The notes beneath the pieces are model-generated. The model was not told where the DNA came from. It worked only from the letters and a program-made list of their open reading frames with translations, and did not search any database. Positions 1 to 12,319 of a stretch of DNA of 64,000 nt are shown here, one piece after another (position 1 is the stretch's first letter; each line of letters starts with the position of its first letter). The translations under genes and the position numbers were made by a program. The DNA lies in NCBI GenBank assembly GCA_947184155.2, contig CAMXCT020000325.1, forward strand, positions 186,001 through 250,000. The letters run 5' to 3'. Source of the stretch: Cladocopium goreaui. Taxonomy: Eukaryota > Sar > Dinophyceae > Suessiales > Symbiodiniaceae.

Positions 1-3000
1 GTTCCTGTGTTGAAATGTTACTCTCCAGCCACATCCCCATCTTGAAACAAGTCGCACAGCGCAAGGAGCCAAGGAGGTTGGTAGAGATTTGCGCGTCCTG
101 AGCCAAGTGGAACAAATGTGGACTTAAGCCACCATAAGTCCATCAGATCATGGAAAAGAAATGTGGTTCAAGATTTAAAAATCTAGGAATGGAGATTCTA
201 AAAGCATGGAAAATCTGAATAAACTGATGTGTGAGTGGCAAGTGAAGCCATGAAGCCATGGTGAATCATCGGAGCGAAGACATATTGAGACCACAATTTG
301 GGTACCATCAATATTTGGATTTAAATGAACTTGTGAAATCACTATCTATCTACAATTAATTTGTAACATGTACCATATGCAGTCAGAACAGGTCAGCGTT
401 GAGTATCTGCGTGTCAAGCAATGGATCATATCCACTGCCATCAACCAATGGGATTTAGCTGCAACCCCTTTTTTTTTGCTGCTGAAACTGAAATGTGTGT
501 CCCACAGTGTGTGTGTGTGTGTCACTCAAATGCCCATTTCCCCGCAAAAAATCGCCAGTTTTCTCTCAGTTCAACTGAGTAAACTTCCATTTTGAAAGCG
601 TCTCCACTGGCGGATGAACGCCGCAAATTTTCCCACGAACCTCACCACTTCCGAGGATCCATGAGCTCATCGATCTGTTCCAAGGGTGTTCCAACCAGCA
701 GCTTAGCCACACCTGAAAAAATCTCCGATGGATGCGTTGCTACGAAGAAAAATGATACAAAATGGATCAAAATGGACTACCTCTAGGATCCTCTAGGACA
801 CTCTAGGCTTTGTGTATACATAGACTGTAGTTACTATGACATGTATAACTTCTATGACCAGGCATCTCGGCAGAAAGACATGCAGATCAGTTCATCCTAC
901 CGCCCAATTATGTTCATTGCATGTGTATGTGTAGATATATGTATCTAATATATGCTATACAATATGGAATACTGTATCTATACGTATATCAAGATGTAGT
1001 ATACATATATATATATATGATATATATATATATGATATATATATATATATCATATATATATATATGATATAGTATGTATAGACTAAATGACTAAATATTG
1101 CATTAGAATACACATATTACCCTCTGGTAAATTAACATAGCTATTGAAAATGACCATTTATGGTGGATTTACCCATTGAAAATGGTGATTTTCCATGGTC
1201 ATGTTAGTTTACCAGAGGGTATACAAATAGTGTCATATATATATATAATGTGGATAAAACAATGCCATAAACCATCCCCAGGCATCACCATTTTTATACG
1301 TGGTATAAACTTACCATTCCCAGTCATGGCTGGTTTATGACATTGTTTTACCCACATTAATAGACATGGATCATTGATAGATTAATGATGGTGAATACCA
1401 AATCATCCCAAATTGTCTATGGTTAATGATTAATAGTGGTGAACATCTATGAATTATTACCCTCTGGATATTTAACATAGCCATGGAAAATAGCCCATAG
1501 AAATAGATGATTTTCCCAGCGATCGAAACCTCCATTTATGGTTGGGATTTTCCATGGCTATGTTAGTCATAACCAGATGGTAGTACTATCAATGCCCATC
1601 ATCCCAAACTGTCTATGGTTAATGACTCATGATTAATAATGGTGAACATCTATGACATCTATGAATTATTAATACTATTAATGAATAATTCATAGATGTT
1701 CACCACTATTAATCATTAACCATAGACAATTTGGGATGATTTGGTATTCACCATCATTTATACTATTAATGCCCATCATCTTCCCTCCATTGTTGCCCCC
1801 CAAAACTGTGCCGCCCCACCGGTGCCGGCGTTGCAGACCACCACGTCCACGCGGCCAAAGCCCTCCGCCTGCGCGGCTTCGGTCATGAGCTCTGCGAAGT
1901 GGGCACCTTGGGGATGCGGAAAACATGGGAAAACATAGGAATTCCCAAGGAAAATCAGGGTTTCACTGGTTTCACCCAGGAAAATGTGGATGTTAAACCA
2001 GAAAAAAATGTGGGATTAGCTAGATTTCACCATTCAGATGGTTCATTTAACCATCAACATAAGGAATTTGAAGAGGAAAAAAATAGTGATATGTCATGGG
2101 GATACAAAGAAAATCTATGTTTTTGGGTTGACCATACACAGATACATTTAGACATATGCGTTTGTCTGAAAAGAGGTTACTCCCACTCCATGACCTGCTT
2201 AATCATCATTTTCCCCATCAAGATTGCCAAAATTGGGGGGTAAATCTCCTGTTTTCAGACACACCCAGACTCCATTATTCATTGTTAAAATGGTGAAATC
2301 ATGTTAAATTTCTATTTTTGATTGACCATCTGAACATGTGTTCAATGTTTTCAATGGTAGATCTCATAGGAAAGAACTGCTGGCAAGAACTGATAGCAAG
2401 ACGCTGCGCATCGAGGAGACATCCATCGAAATGTTCTGAATCTTCGCTCCTGCGCTGCAACCTTCAGGCAAAATCTCACGAGGAGAAACCCACACCAACC
2501 AGGGATAAATGGTGGAAAATGGTGGGAAAGTGGTGATTTAACCATGGCAAATATGGATATCATGGGGGTATACGCGGAAAATACTGGGGATATCTCAGAA
2601 TATATGGGGGCTATATATATATATATAGGAGGAGGATTGTGTCTTTTACAAGGTAGGGGGATCTGTTTCTGTGTAGATCAAAGAAAAAACCAGAAACTCA
2701 CTGGGACCACCTTGCGATTGGTTTGGGGAACTGGCGATGTAATGCGATGTGACCAATGTGCCAATGGGGATGGCGCTGGGGGTAACAACAATGTCCTTTG
2801 CAAAAAATGCTACACTGGTCAGACTGGTCTGGTATGCCCTGCATTTATCATATTTATCATCACCTCCCAAGAAAGGTTGTGAACGTGACGAACGTGGGCA
2901 ATCAACTAATGAATCTAATGAGAAAAAGATAGAAAAAGGAGATCTATGCCAGCAGAAAACGGTGGATGATTCTCTTTCCCCCAGCTCTCGGCTTCTCAGA

Positions 3001-6000
3001 ACCCGTCAGAAAGGCACCACGCGGCACCAAGGCACCGGCCTGTTCCACCGGCCTGTTCACCTCCCAGCTCCTCTCCCGCAGTCCTGGTGTCTCGCTTTGG
3101 ATTTTCCTCACTTCCTCACATGCTTGCCTCAGTTTTCGTGGCTTTTTGGGAGGCAACCGGCCACCCAGATCTTCATTGACCCCTGGTGACCCCTGGTGAC
3201 CTGGATTCCGATTCACCCAGCGTTCTGAGAAGTTCTGCTTGGCCAAGCATTGCTGGGGATGACCAACAACGATGAATAGCAAGATGATATATATATATAT
3301 GTATAATATATATATATATTGTTCAGTCAGGTGGGCTAACCTCTCCAAAAAAAAATGCAGATCGAAAAAAGAACTGTAGCCAATATAGGTAATCAAGAAG
3401 GATTGGTAAGAGTTCCCAAAGCCTTAAAACCTTCAAGAAACATCTCGAGGTGGAATATCAAGGAAAAAACACAGTAGCTGGGATGGTGATGAAAAAACGA
3501 ATCAATGTCCCAAAACAAATGCGATTGTTGTGGCTATCGGCTCCATCTCGCGTGCTGAATCTCATTCCATCATTGTTAGGCATATTCGCCATGCTGGTGG
3601 TTGTTGTCCGCAATCATCATTAGTCGGTTCACCAACCATCCTTGATTGGACATGCTTATAGATATTGTTTTTTTTGTCGATCCCCACGTTTGCAGGGCAA
3701 CAAGCGCAACATGTTTCTTGGCCAATATCTGCTGCTTGCTGGTTGCAGAAAAACTGTTCAAACAGAAATGTCGTTGAGGATCACCCCAGGTTTACCATCC
3801 ACCGTTGAAATAAAATTTACCCGCTCATACTCACACAATTGCATCTTAAATGATGAATGATTACCCATGAAATTGCAATTTGGTGACAGTGTTTGAGGTT
3901 TCCCGTAATTTTTCAGGTACCAAACCCACGTTCCCATACAACAGAATAAGAGAGCTTGCTAAATCGCTCTAGATATGTTTAGTTGCCTAAATCCCGATAG
4001 TTAGATATCTTGAGTTTGCGAAAATCCCCATCTTTAACTACTCAAATCACCCAGTCGTCACCCAGTCGTCATTTCCTGGTTTTTCCCATCTTCCAAGCGT
4101 CTCCAACTTCTTCTTGGTGCGCGCCACAATGGTCACCTTCGCACCCTTGGTGTAGCACAGTTTCGCCAACGACAGCCTTACGCAGGAGATGGCGGTTGGG
4201 GGTTGCTTCGCGTCCCCCTCGAGATGTTGACCGGGAAGTAAAAAATGTGGATTTCATAGGATTTCGTCACCAAAAATTGTGATGCAATGTGGACAAGATA
4301 TTGGGACTTCACCAAAAACAGGTGAGTAGAGGTGATTTAGGAAACGTAAAATTGGTGGTTTAACCACCCCAAATATGGGGATACCACCAACCAAAAAACA
4401 TGGCAATATAAGCACCAACAATTGGTAAGTTGGCAAAACTAAGTGAGATAAGTAAATTGGTGAGAATAAGTAAGCTAACTGGCTAATTTGTGGTGGATAT
4501 ATCTATAGTTGGATCGGGTCCCATACACCAACAAACATAATTGGGTTGTGGAAACACAGAAAATTCGAAATTAAACCATATTAAACCCATGGAAATCGAG
4601 GGACAATAGAAACATCCAATGAACTACGAGGAACGGTCCAGCCCCACTTCGGGCCTTTTCAATACCCTTTGTTTGTACATTGGTGAACTAATAGCCTGGT
4701 CATTTACCTTGTGGTGCTGGGATTCCGCATGTTGTCAGTTTTGGACCCATGTATGGATAATGCCATAAGGTCAGATTCAGCACTGCGATGGCAAAAAGTC
4801 AATGCCCAAGGTCTATTCTTGGGACATGAAGCGGTAAGAACTTCTGTCACATCCACTTGAAGCCAGCAAGCGACGTCGTCAATCCGTTTCATCATAAACC
4901 ATATCTTCAACAAAAATTGGGGGTGGTGGTCAAAATCTTCCAAAAGTGGGTTTCATCTTTTGGTTTACTACATTAAGAGCTACTGAGTGGGTGATACGGG
5001 TTCCCATACTGGACTCATTCAAAACCCAGATGAAAACATGTCGTAAAACCAGATCAATTGCACATATCCAATCATAGGCATCGACTGTCGATGGGATTGA
5101 CATTTTGGGTTGGATCATATCCCACAAAAACCCTCAAGATGGCCAGCTAGAAAATCCACGAAATCCATGAGGTTTATAGCTGTGGAATTTCCAGCCATGT
5201 TTGAGTACCAACGGTTACCCATGGGTCTGGGTCCAGTCATATCCAGTCATTGGGCCTTGTGAGCCTGAGGCTGATGAAAAGAGCGTTCCCGAATAGCACT
5301 ACCCTCCGGTGTCATCAAACGTGGCTAGCTGGATAATCCCCTACAAATGGAGGTTTATAGATGGGGAAATCATCGATTGTTTGCGTATTTTTCCCCATTG
5401 CCATGTTTGATTACCGAAGGGTATGTCCAATAACAAATCCAACTTGGGGATGGTCGTCTGGATTCATCACATTGACCATACTAGTTACAAATTTGATCGG
5501 TTTACATCCCGATTTGATAGTTCAAATCCCATTTGATATCCATTAGTTAAATGCACAGTATCCCAGAATTATACCATGTATCCATTTAAATAGATTTAGT
5601 TACTACATGTTTTTCCATCATCAACCAAGGGCTCGCGATCCAAGCAGCCCTAAGCCTTGCGAACCGCCTGTGATCAGTACATGCTTCCCCGCCAGAGACC
5701 TATTGCTGGACTGGGGGGGAGCAACAAGATAGGATCGTTGCTAATCTCAGATTTTCTGCCAACAAAGATCTTTAAGACTGTCTAATCGGAGCAATTATTC
5801 TAACAAATGCAATGTTTGGATCCGACCATGCTCAAAATGGCACCCTTGAAATAGTTGGTAGCCAGTTGGCGGCCCCTGAATTTTAGCTACCTACTTCCAC
5901 TGCATCCTACACCCAAAAGCTCGGGTTGCCATTTTGGCGACGTCAACCCAAGTTTTATTCCCATTTCTTCTTGGTGAACCTTGTAGTTCAACATGGCAGT

Positions 6001-6237
6001 AGGAAAGAAAACACACATTCTTTATGATAAAGTCATTGAGAACATGATTTATTTAGCAAACTTTGAAAATCCTATTGAACCTGGTCATTTTGGTTTAAAA
6101 AAAAAAATGCCCAATTTTTTTGCTGGAGCTCCACCGGCTTTCCCTGGGCTTCCCAGCATCCTTTTGCATACGAGCCATTGGATGAGGAAATGTAGTGCGC
6201 AAGCCCCACCCCCAATGCCCAACACAGCAAGCAGCAT
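1..6237 (-). CDS. 3-ketodihydrosphingosine reductase-like short-chain dehydrogenase, 5' part (7 exons, runs off left edge)
   Basis: NADPH-dependent SDR that probably reduces 3-ketodihydrosphingosine in sphingolipid synthesis at the ER. Exons (minus): 6161-6237, 5649-5699, 4091-4176, 2408-2461, 1797-1906, 660-701 and about 50-97; each joins the next in frame. Exon 1 starts at ATG 6237 after an in-frame TGA and encodes a hydrophobic N-terminal helix (AVLGIGGGACALHFLIQWLV). Exons 2 and 3 make the cofactor motif HVLITGGSQGLG and then KGAKVTIVARTKKKLETL. Exon 4 holds ISMDVSS, exon 5 VDVVVCNAG, and exons 6 and 7 TPLEQIDELM and NLLGSL, matching the KDSR/TSC10 order. The catalytic YxxxK half lies beyond position 1. 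All six introns appear to use GA or GC donors. The N-terminal helix and KGAxVTxxAR favour KDSR over a generic SDR, but substrate is inferred. Confidence 0.87.
960..1078. repeat. AT-rich palindromic (ta)n block
   Basis: Alternating tatatatgatatatata units that are self-complementary. Similar blocks recur at 3283-3320, 27285-27304, 40216-40308 and 52015-52055. Confidence 0.9.
1118..1221. mobile_element. MITE-like inverted-repeat element, family 1
   Basis: Begins taccctctggtaaattaaca and ends with the inverted counterpart gttagtttaccagagggta. The interior is itself palindromic (accatttatggtgg / tggtgattttcc). About 104 bp, no coding capacity, in a dehydrogenase intron. Confidence 0.85.
1246..1359. 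mobile_element. MITE-like inverted-repeat element, family 2
   Basis: Starts taatgtggataaaacaatgc and ends cattgttttacccacatta, a clear terminal inverted repeat. Internal ccattttt/ggtataaacttaccattccc matches the copies at 22792 and 59871. Confidence 0.85.
1370..1760. repeat. local inverted and direct duplications
   Basis: The segment with ggtgaatacc aaatcatcccaaattgtct at 1391 recurs directly near 1600 and in inverted orientation near 1700-1755 (gacaatttgggatgatttgg). The result is a long foldback around the MITE at 1458. Confidence 0.7.
1458..1582. mobile_element. MITE-like inverted-repeat element, family 1 (diverged)
   Basis: taccctctggatatttaaca at one end and gttagtcataaccagatggta at the other, with ccatggaaaat / ttttccatgg inside. 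More diverged than the copy at 1118. Confidence 0.7.
5300..5423. mobile_element. MITE-like inverted-repeat element, family 1 variant
   Basis: Ends taccctccgg and ccgaagggta with inner ggctagctgg / ccatgtttgatta. A similar variant lies at about 54746-54858 (ccggtactcaaacatggctag ... ccatgtttgattaccaaagg). Confidence 0.6.
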
Positions 6238-6706
6238 GGCACCGGTAGCCGGGTAGTGGTATCAGTGGTGCAGCGGTGCAGCTTGGAGGTTTGGGAGCTG
6301 ACCTTCCCAGATCGATTCCCAGTGAAACCGGATCACAGATCCATAAATTTTGGATCATCCAAACCAAATAGGATCACCATTTATATCATTTATCAATCAG
6401 AATCCCCATATGGCGGCATAAACTTCCTACAGTTTTGATGGCACAAACCTGCCAGACCTGGGGATGATTAATTTTCGAGCCAGTCATCGAGAGCGGAGCC
6501 GCCGAGGTTGTTCAAAACGCGTTGCGCTGCATCTGAAAATAGGCGATAGCCCCAAAATCGTTGTTTGGACAAGATGAATCAAAATGATTCATCAGTGGAT
6601 TTTGAGGTACCCTATGTTTTTGTAATGATTCATCAGCGGATTTTCAGGTACCCTATGTTTTTTTGAGGGGAAAAAAACCTGCCCTGCTTGGTGGACTGGG
6701 ATCAAC
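6238..6706. other. intergenic spacer between two same-strand genes
   Basis: About 470 bp between the TAG that would end the KH gene (6707) and the first ATG of the dehydrogenase (6237). It holds an imperfect ~60-bp tandem duplication (6576-6662, sharing gattcatcagtggatttt-like sequence and ggtaccctatgtttttt). No promoter or polyadenylation motif could be recognised, as is usual for dinoflagellates, where such spacers supply the trans-splicing acceptor. Confidence 0.5.
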
Positions 6707-9700
6707 CTATGAAACCGTGCAGGCGCGGAGGCTTTTCCAGAGATGGATGCTACGGCTCTCATCGTTGAAACAGTCGTTGAAACGGATGCTGGCCCGTACA
6801 ACTGCAACTGATGAGCGAAAGCACAAGCAACAATAAAGCAGGAAAAAACGCAATAATGATGTATTGGCATGCCGAAGTGGGCAATGTTCAACAGCTGAAC
6901 AGTTTAAGTGCATGATGTTTTCTGTACCTTGACCTTCGATTTGTGAGACTCGGTGTTTTTGTGCACCTGAAGCTGCCGCTTTCTCACGGTACCTTCAAAC
7001 ACCTCGATTTGGTCCTTGAGAAATTCATCATGGACGCTCAAAGAAGAGATCCCAACTATCCTTCGAAGAGTTTGGATCTCAATTCAGGGGATGCCAATGG
7101 CAAAGTCTAGACATAAACTGGACCCATGTGAATTCTCCCAAACCTAGGATTGAATTCTTTATGTTTTATTCATTTCAAGATATTTCAAGTATACCCGAAT
7201 GATAGAACATGTTCTCAGTTCCATGGATCCAGTAAGGGCCTTCCCATCAGTGCATGGAGTCTGCGAAATGTTTGCAGCAGATCACACCAATCAGACACTG
7301 TTTGATTTCAAGAAACAGTGTGCGTTTTATGAGTCGATTTTATTTTCAAAAAAATGTCAAACACTTCTTGACCCTATCTGGAAAAGCGCGACACCAAATG
7401 TTGAGCAGTGTCTAGCAACCGCTGAAATTCACAGACTGCCTTTGCAGTCTCTCGTGCTTTCAGTGCTGCGTTCAGTGCCGGCGAAGACAAGTGCAAGCCG
7501 TCATACGGCAGCTGGCAGCCATTGAAGAGATCCTGCAGACTTTATGGCCCCACCCACCTCCCAAAAAATGCACACAACTGCAATCGAAGAGCAAAAGGGA
7601 CCGTGAAAAAAGTGGGTTTGTCTGAAACTAGGTACCCAAAAATTTGATCTGTCTCACGATTTCCCCCTTTGAACATGCTATTTTAGGGCTACACCTCATT
7701 TTCAGGCAAACCCACCAAAAAAAAAAACACTCTTCAGGCGAAGTGTCCACTGCTTCGGTCCAAATCATCTCCACATAGCCATCAAACCAAATTTCCCGTG
7801 TTTCGCTTTTCCTGCGTAGTGTGTAACGGACTTCCGAGTTGGACAACTGTAGTCCAACTTCCTCGCCATCGCCGGGCAAAATTCTCCACTGGGCCTTCTG
7901 AAATTGGCGTTTCAAATCCTCAACTATTGGCATTCTGGCGGAGTATGGCCCGACATATTCGGAGGTTTCCGAAGTCGTGGGGATACCCCAAGTTATCATC
8001 CACTTTAATCTGTTTTTTCCCTTTTAAGCCATCTATTTTGGGGTACCCCCATTTATGGAAACGTCATATCTTGACCATCTAAATGGCTCGTCTCCCCGAC
8101 ATGAACAAACCCCCACTGCGGTCAGAATTACTAGAGCAACCACAACAAGACAAGAAAACCAAATGGTTTTTTTCATGGCAAGGATCAGATCGGTTAGCAT
8201 CTGATGCAACATGAACTCTGAAAGCCACTGGAGATGAAACAAAATCTGCATCAGCAACAAGATGCACTGAGCTCGTACTGGATATGTCCATTTTGTCCAT
8301 GTCTCTGGGTACCTGTGGGCCTTCTGAAATAAATTCCCGGAATGTCCTTGGTTTCGCATGTGGGATGCATGATGAGCGCACTTCGACTTGTGGTTTGGTA
8401 GGAGTGCTATGGTTTCTCTTGAAATCCCAAGACAGAATAAGAACATATAATAACCATCATCACCCAAGCATCTTTACTGTTTTGACATCGATTTCTCTAG
8501 GAAAGTGGGCTGAACCCTCCGGCGTCTCCAAATGAAAACGCAGCTCCGTGCGGTGTCTTTTCTCCTTGGCTGCGTCGATCATTTAGAAACACTCAATATT
8601 ACATGACACGGGATGTTCAACTTCTCAATGGTTGGAAACGCGACTGGTGCCACTTGTCGCGGCTCATTGTTCAGACACAAAAATATAGAAAAGAGGCAGT
8701 GACATCCTGATCTTTGTCCGAAAACATCCCAGTTTCAAAACTGCAATTACAAACAGGACAATGATGGCAGAACCTTGAGTTCAAAAGAATGGAATATATA
8801 CAGCTGTCCATGCGCCAAGGGCTGAACAAAATCAGTGAATTCAGGCAACAACAACTGAGCCGAGCTGACCGTCAAACAACGTTTTGGGCATTTAATAAGA
8901 TGAATAAGTAAGGAAAGGGAAAACTTCCAGGTGTAGACCAGTTGCTTTTGTCAAGTCTATCATGGTGCCCCTTCCAGCGTCCTTCAAGCCTTCCAGCATT
9001 GGCTGAACCACGTTCTTTTGAGGATGCAAATGGCGAGAAAATTGTGTGGCAAAGTCCTGACCGGGCATCAGTTCTTTGAATTTTTCTTCGCTTAGGACTC
9101 CTTTGACGGTGTCTCGTTTGCCAAAGTATAGCAAGCGACCCAAACGGACCACCACTTTCGTATCGACCTTTCCATCCATCTGTTCCATCCACACTGGAAG
9201 AAGCTCTTGGAAGTCATTGACCAAAGGAGCACAATCTCTGCTTAGAGTGATGTTCCTTAGTGCTCTTGATTAAAGTCACAGCAACTGACCAGGAGGTAAG
9301 GAAGTCTGACACACAATTGCTGCACATTTATCCTGGCCTATGCTGGTTTGATCGCTGAAACGATTTCAATGTCAGTTCAAAGCAAATTAAAGCGTCGTCA
9401 CTCTTGGTGTGTTGGAAGGTTCCTTCCGGCCATGGTTCAACCCCTGCACTTCAAAGTATGTCCGGTTTGTGAAGGAAGCGAAATTCGCAAGAGATTTGTT
9501 CATGTCAGCCTTGCAGAAGGTTAATGATCGAAAGGCCTGTTCCATCATCACATAGAATCTCCTTTCTTCGGGTTCGTCACGGAATCTTCCAGCGTTCATC
9601 TTGCCTTGAATTTTCTGCACGTGGCGCCTGATTTGCTCGATGGCTCCTTCACTTCCAGTGACCACCAAGCCTTCGCGCGCCATACAGGATTGTGCAGTGA

Positions 9701-10034
9701 CTATCGCAGCATCTTTGACAACATTTCTCGCGATACTTACCAACTACTGCGCGCTTTCGTGACTCAAGCATGCTACATCACGACATGTCAAAGATCATCA
9801 AAAATCACAACAACATCAATCTGCACCTGCTTGTTCGTGGATGCGTCCCGCAAATTGCCCGTCGGTGTCGTTGGTGCGGACGGTAATGTCGACCTCATAG
9901 TGTTTCTTCCACCGCTTGATGTTCTCTTTGCCTCGTCCGATAACAAGTTTCAGGGCCTTTGGCTGCACTTCAATATACTCGGACACGGCCTCCACTGGAT
10001 CTGTAGATCCGCATGCGCTTTCGTAAGGCCTCCA
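6707..10034 (-). CDS. KH-domain RNA-binding protein (about 7 exons)
   Basis: Candidate exons (minus): 9827-10034, about 9423-9727, about 8930-9239, 7731-7934, 7379-7532, about 6925-7040 and 6707-6801 (ends TAG). The first holds a KH core: EYIEVQPKALKLVIGRGKEN, where GRGK is the GxxG RNA-gripping loop, then RWKKHYEVDITVR. The second continues with GLVVTGSEGAIEQIRRHVQK, like the final strand and helix of a KH fold. Later exons encode LSEEKFKELMPG, RYTLRRKSETREIWFDGY, ALKARETAKAVCEFQRLL and HDEFLKDQIEVFEGTVRKRQ. I do not recognise the family of these, but they keep long open frames with C/G-ending codons on this strand. KH domains bind single-stranded RNA. Whether all exons belong to one gene is inferred from order, strand and frame; exon 2 and 3 starts are uncertain. 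Confidence 0.6.
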
Positions 10035-10199
10035 CTGGCCATTGATGATGGACAAACAAATATGAAGATTAACACTTATTTGTAAGAATATCATAGAATA
10101 TCCACCAATCAAATTAAAGCATTCCCAAAGAAAGGCGCTCCAATTGTGAGCTCAAGGATAACGCGATATTGATTTTGAATCAACAGTCAGGCGCCTTTG

Positions 10200-10275
10200 A
10201 GGCTGTCCACTCTCTTGCCATGGAGACCACCAAGCATGGCCGTCCCAGTCGTTCCACTCCCAGTCGTCCCAGCCT
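10200..10275 (-). CDS. candidate Trp/Asp-rich exon
   Basis: On the minus strand an AG followed by G (catcactcag|G) opens a frame rich in Trp and Asp: WDDWEWNDWDG, then AWWSPWQESGQPQRRL. It lies between the zinc-finger-like exons upstream and the KH exon downstream and could link them in one RNA-binding protein. A second frame across the same bases is also open, so the choice rests on composition and the acceptor. Confidence 0.3.
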
Positions 10276-10632
10276 GAGTGATGTCAAACAAGGAAAACCC
10301 TAGTCTCGAGTCTCGCTGGATTGTTTTCAGAGATGCAACAAACAAATTGCCCGACGCCAAGCAACTCCAAGCTTGCGCTGCCCAAACGGCATCACTGGGA
10401 GGCAACCACCACTGGCTATGGTTTGCTCTGTGGCGTCGGTGAGAAGGTCGCTCATTGGTGGTGGTCATTTCTGAGCCGGTGTTTTCCAGGTAACCCCTCC
10501 TTGGTTGGTGGTGTAGCCGCCCCCTGAAAAATATGCAAGGGATCATCATCCCATTTGTTGGATGGAAAATAAAAAAGTCCATTTTAACTGATTAAATCCT
10601 ATTGGTTGGAAGGAAAACGCTGAAACCACCAT

Positions 10633-11660
10633 CCAGCTTCACAATTTCCCAGCGCCCTTCCTGCCCATTGCATCTGTGGCAGCGCCACGTCGGGGTACAA
10701 GTCTCACACACATTGCTTCCCCCACGGCTTTCACATCTTGGCTGTGAACCTGAACCGTTTTGAAGCCTGCCCCGTTAAAATTTACTGGCCCCAGTTGTTT
10801 CCCATTGAAAAGAAAAACGATTTTGATCGATTTTGAATGATTTTGGCATATCCGAACCATCCATAGAATCCATATGAACTTTTAAAGGTGCCATCAAAAC
10901 AGAGAAAACCCTTTGCCCGTTTCAGCTTGGTGGCAAGTAAATGTCCATTTTGGTGATGCCCGGCCACATGCATAGCAGCGAATATTCTCATTGACGCCTG
11001 TGCTGGTGCCATCCGATCCTGCGCTGCTCTCCATGAAGCCTGTGAGAAAAATGCACGCCTCTCTCTCTCTCTCTCTCTCGGAGGCGCAAACAATGAAACT
11101 CTTTATGCTAAACCAGTTGCAATTGAGGTTTATTACAATGTGAGGCCCCCCAGTTGTAACTTGGTTTAAAAGCCCCAGTAACTATAAACCATAGTATTTA
11201 TTGTGGATTTTGCCTGCCAGACTTCGCAGGGCAAAGTTTCTAAGCAGAAGAACAAACTTAAAGGAGTCCTAATTTGTGAGGGTTGCAAATCAAAGTTATC
11301 CGTTTACCATATTATGTCCATGTTCCACTTCAATTTACTCAAACAATCTCTGCAGTACCAATTTGATGTTGATTAAGAACGAAAGTTAGCGGATTGAAGA
11401 TGCTAGTCTCAACCAGAAACCATGCCAGAGATTGGAGCTTGCTACTCGCAAGACTCCTTCAGCACCTTATGATTCGGGCATCTTTGCCACGGGTGCCTAT
11501 TCATGTTGCGCGCACCCTTGGGCCAAATGAGGACACAACTTCTTCATGTTCCATGTCATCAGCTCAGGGCAACTCTTGCATTGTGGGTACTTCGGGTGAT
11601 CCTCGCCGAGTGAAAGACAGAAACCGCAACTTTGGGTTGCCCAGAAATGGGATAAGCCAG
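10633..11660 (-). CDS. three Cys-rich, zinc-finger-like candidate exons
   Basis: Three minus-strand segments have Cys pairs spaced as in small zinc-binding folds. About 11530-11660: CGFC, then YPQCKSC, then LCPHLAQGC. About 10905-11030, after acceptor gcgcag|G: IRCYACGRASPKWTFTCHQ. About 10633-10760: NVCETCTPTWRCHRCNGQEG. The W-x-C-x2-C arrangement recalls RanBP2-type fingers, which bind RNA or protein, but the full RanBP2 pattern is not complete in any one exon. They sit directly upstream of the KH gene on the same strand and may be its 5' part. Competing frames stay open in each segment, so each is tentative. Confidence 0.38.
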
Positions 11661-11903
11661 CTTAGCTTTCAGAGCGACACATCTTGCGGTGCATCTTCAA
11701 CTCTGAATGTGGAAAGATCGTGGTGTTCAAACAATTACAGTGACCTCAGAATGTGAAAGAACATGAAAGAACTATTTGTCGCTAATCAGGTGGGGATATA
11801 ATATACATGTATATACATATATGTGAATTCAATGGCCCTTTGTAGCACATTTCTTGGTCCCTAACCAACCGATGACAGCAGATTTTGCCCCTTGGGCCCA
11901 AAC

Positions 11904-12288
11904 CCAGCAGGGCTAAGTCGCATTCGTGGGCGATTTTTAAGCGTTCCGCCTGGATGGGGTTGACGAAATGGTGGACGTGGGTCACAACTGGCCTATGGCG
12001 TTGCAAGCTCTGGTAAACTAACATAACTATAGAAAATCACAATTTTCAATGGGAAAATCCACTATAAATGGCCATGTTCAATAGCTATGTTAAATTACCA
12101 GAGGGTAAGTCAGGCAGATGAAAAGAGGTGGCAAGTGGATGAAAAAAGCCCAAAAAGCTTCCGAAGGTCTTGGAAAACCACTTAGTATGGAGGACAAGGA
12201 ACGGCACAAAAGTGGAAGACCTCCCAAACTGTCGGATCCTTCTAGCATGTACCCACTATCTATCCATCCATCCATCCATCCATCTATA

Positions 12289-12319
<31 letters not shown>

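Noticed and set aside
6721-6810. Plus-strand terminal exon EAFPEMDATALIVETVVE...
   Set aside because: The opposing minus frame (RFNDCFNDESRSIHLWKS) has stronger third-base bias and fits the end of the minus-strand KH gene; kept as an alternative only.
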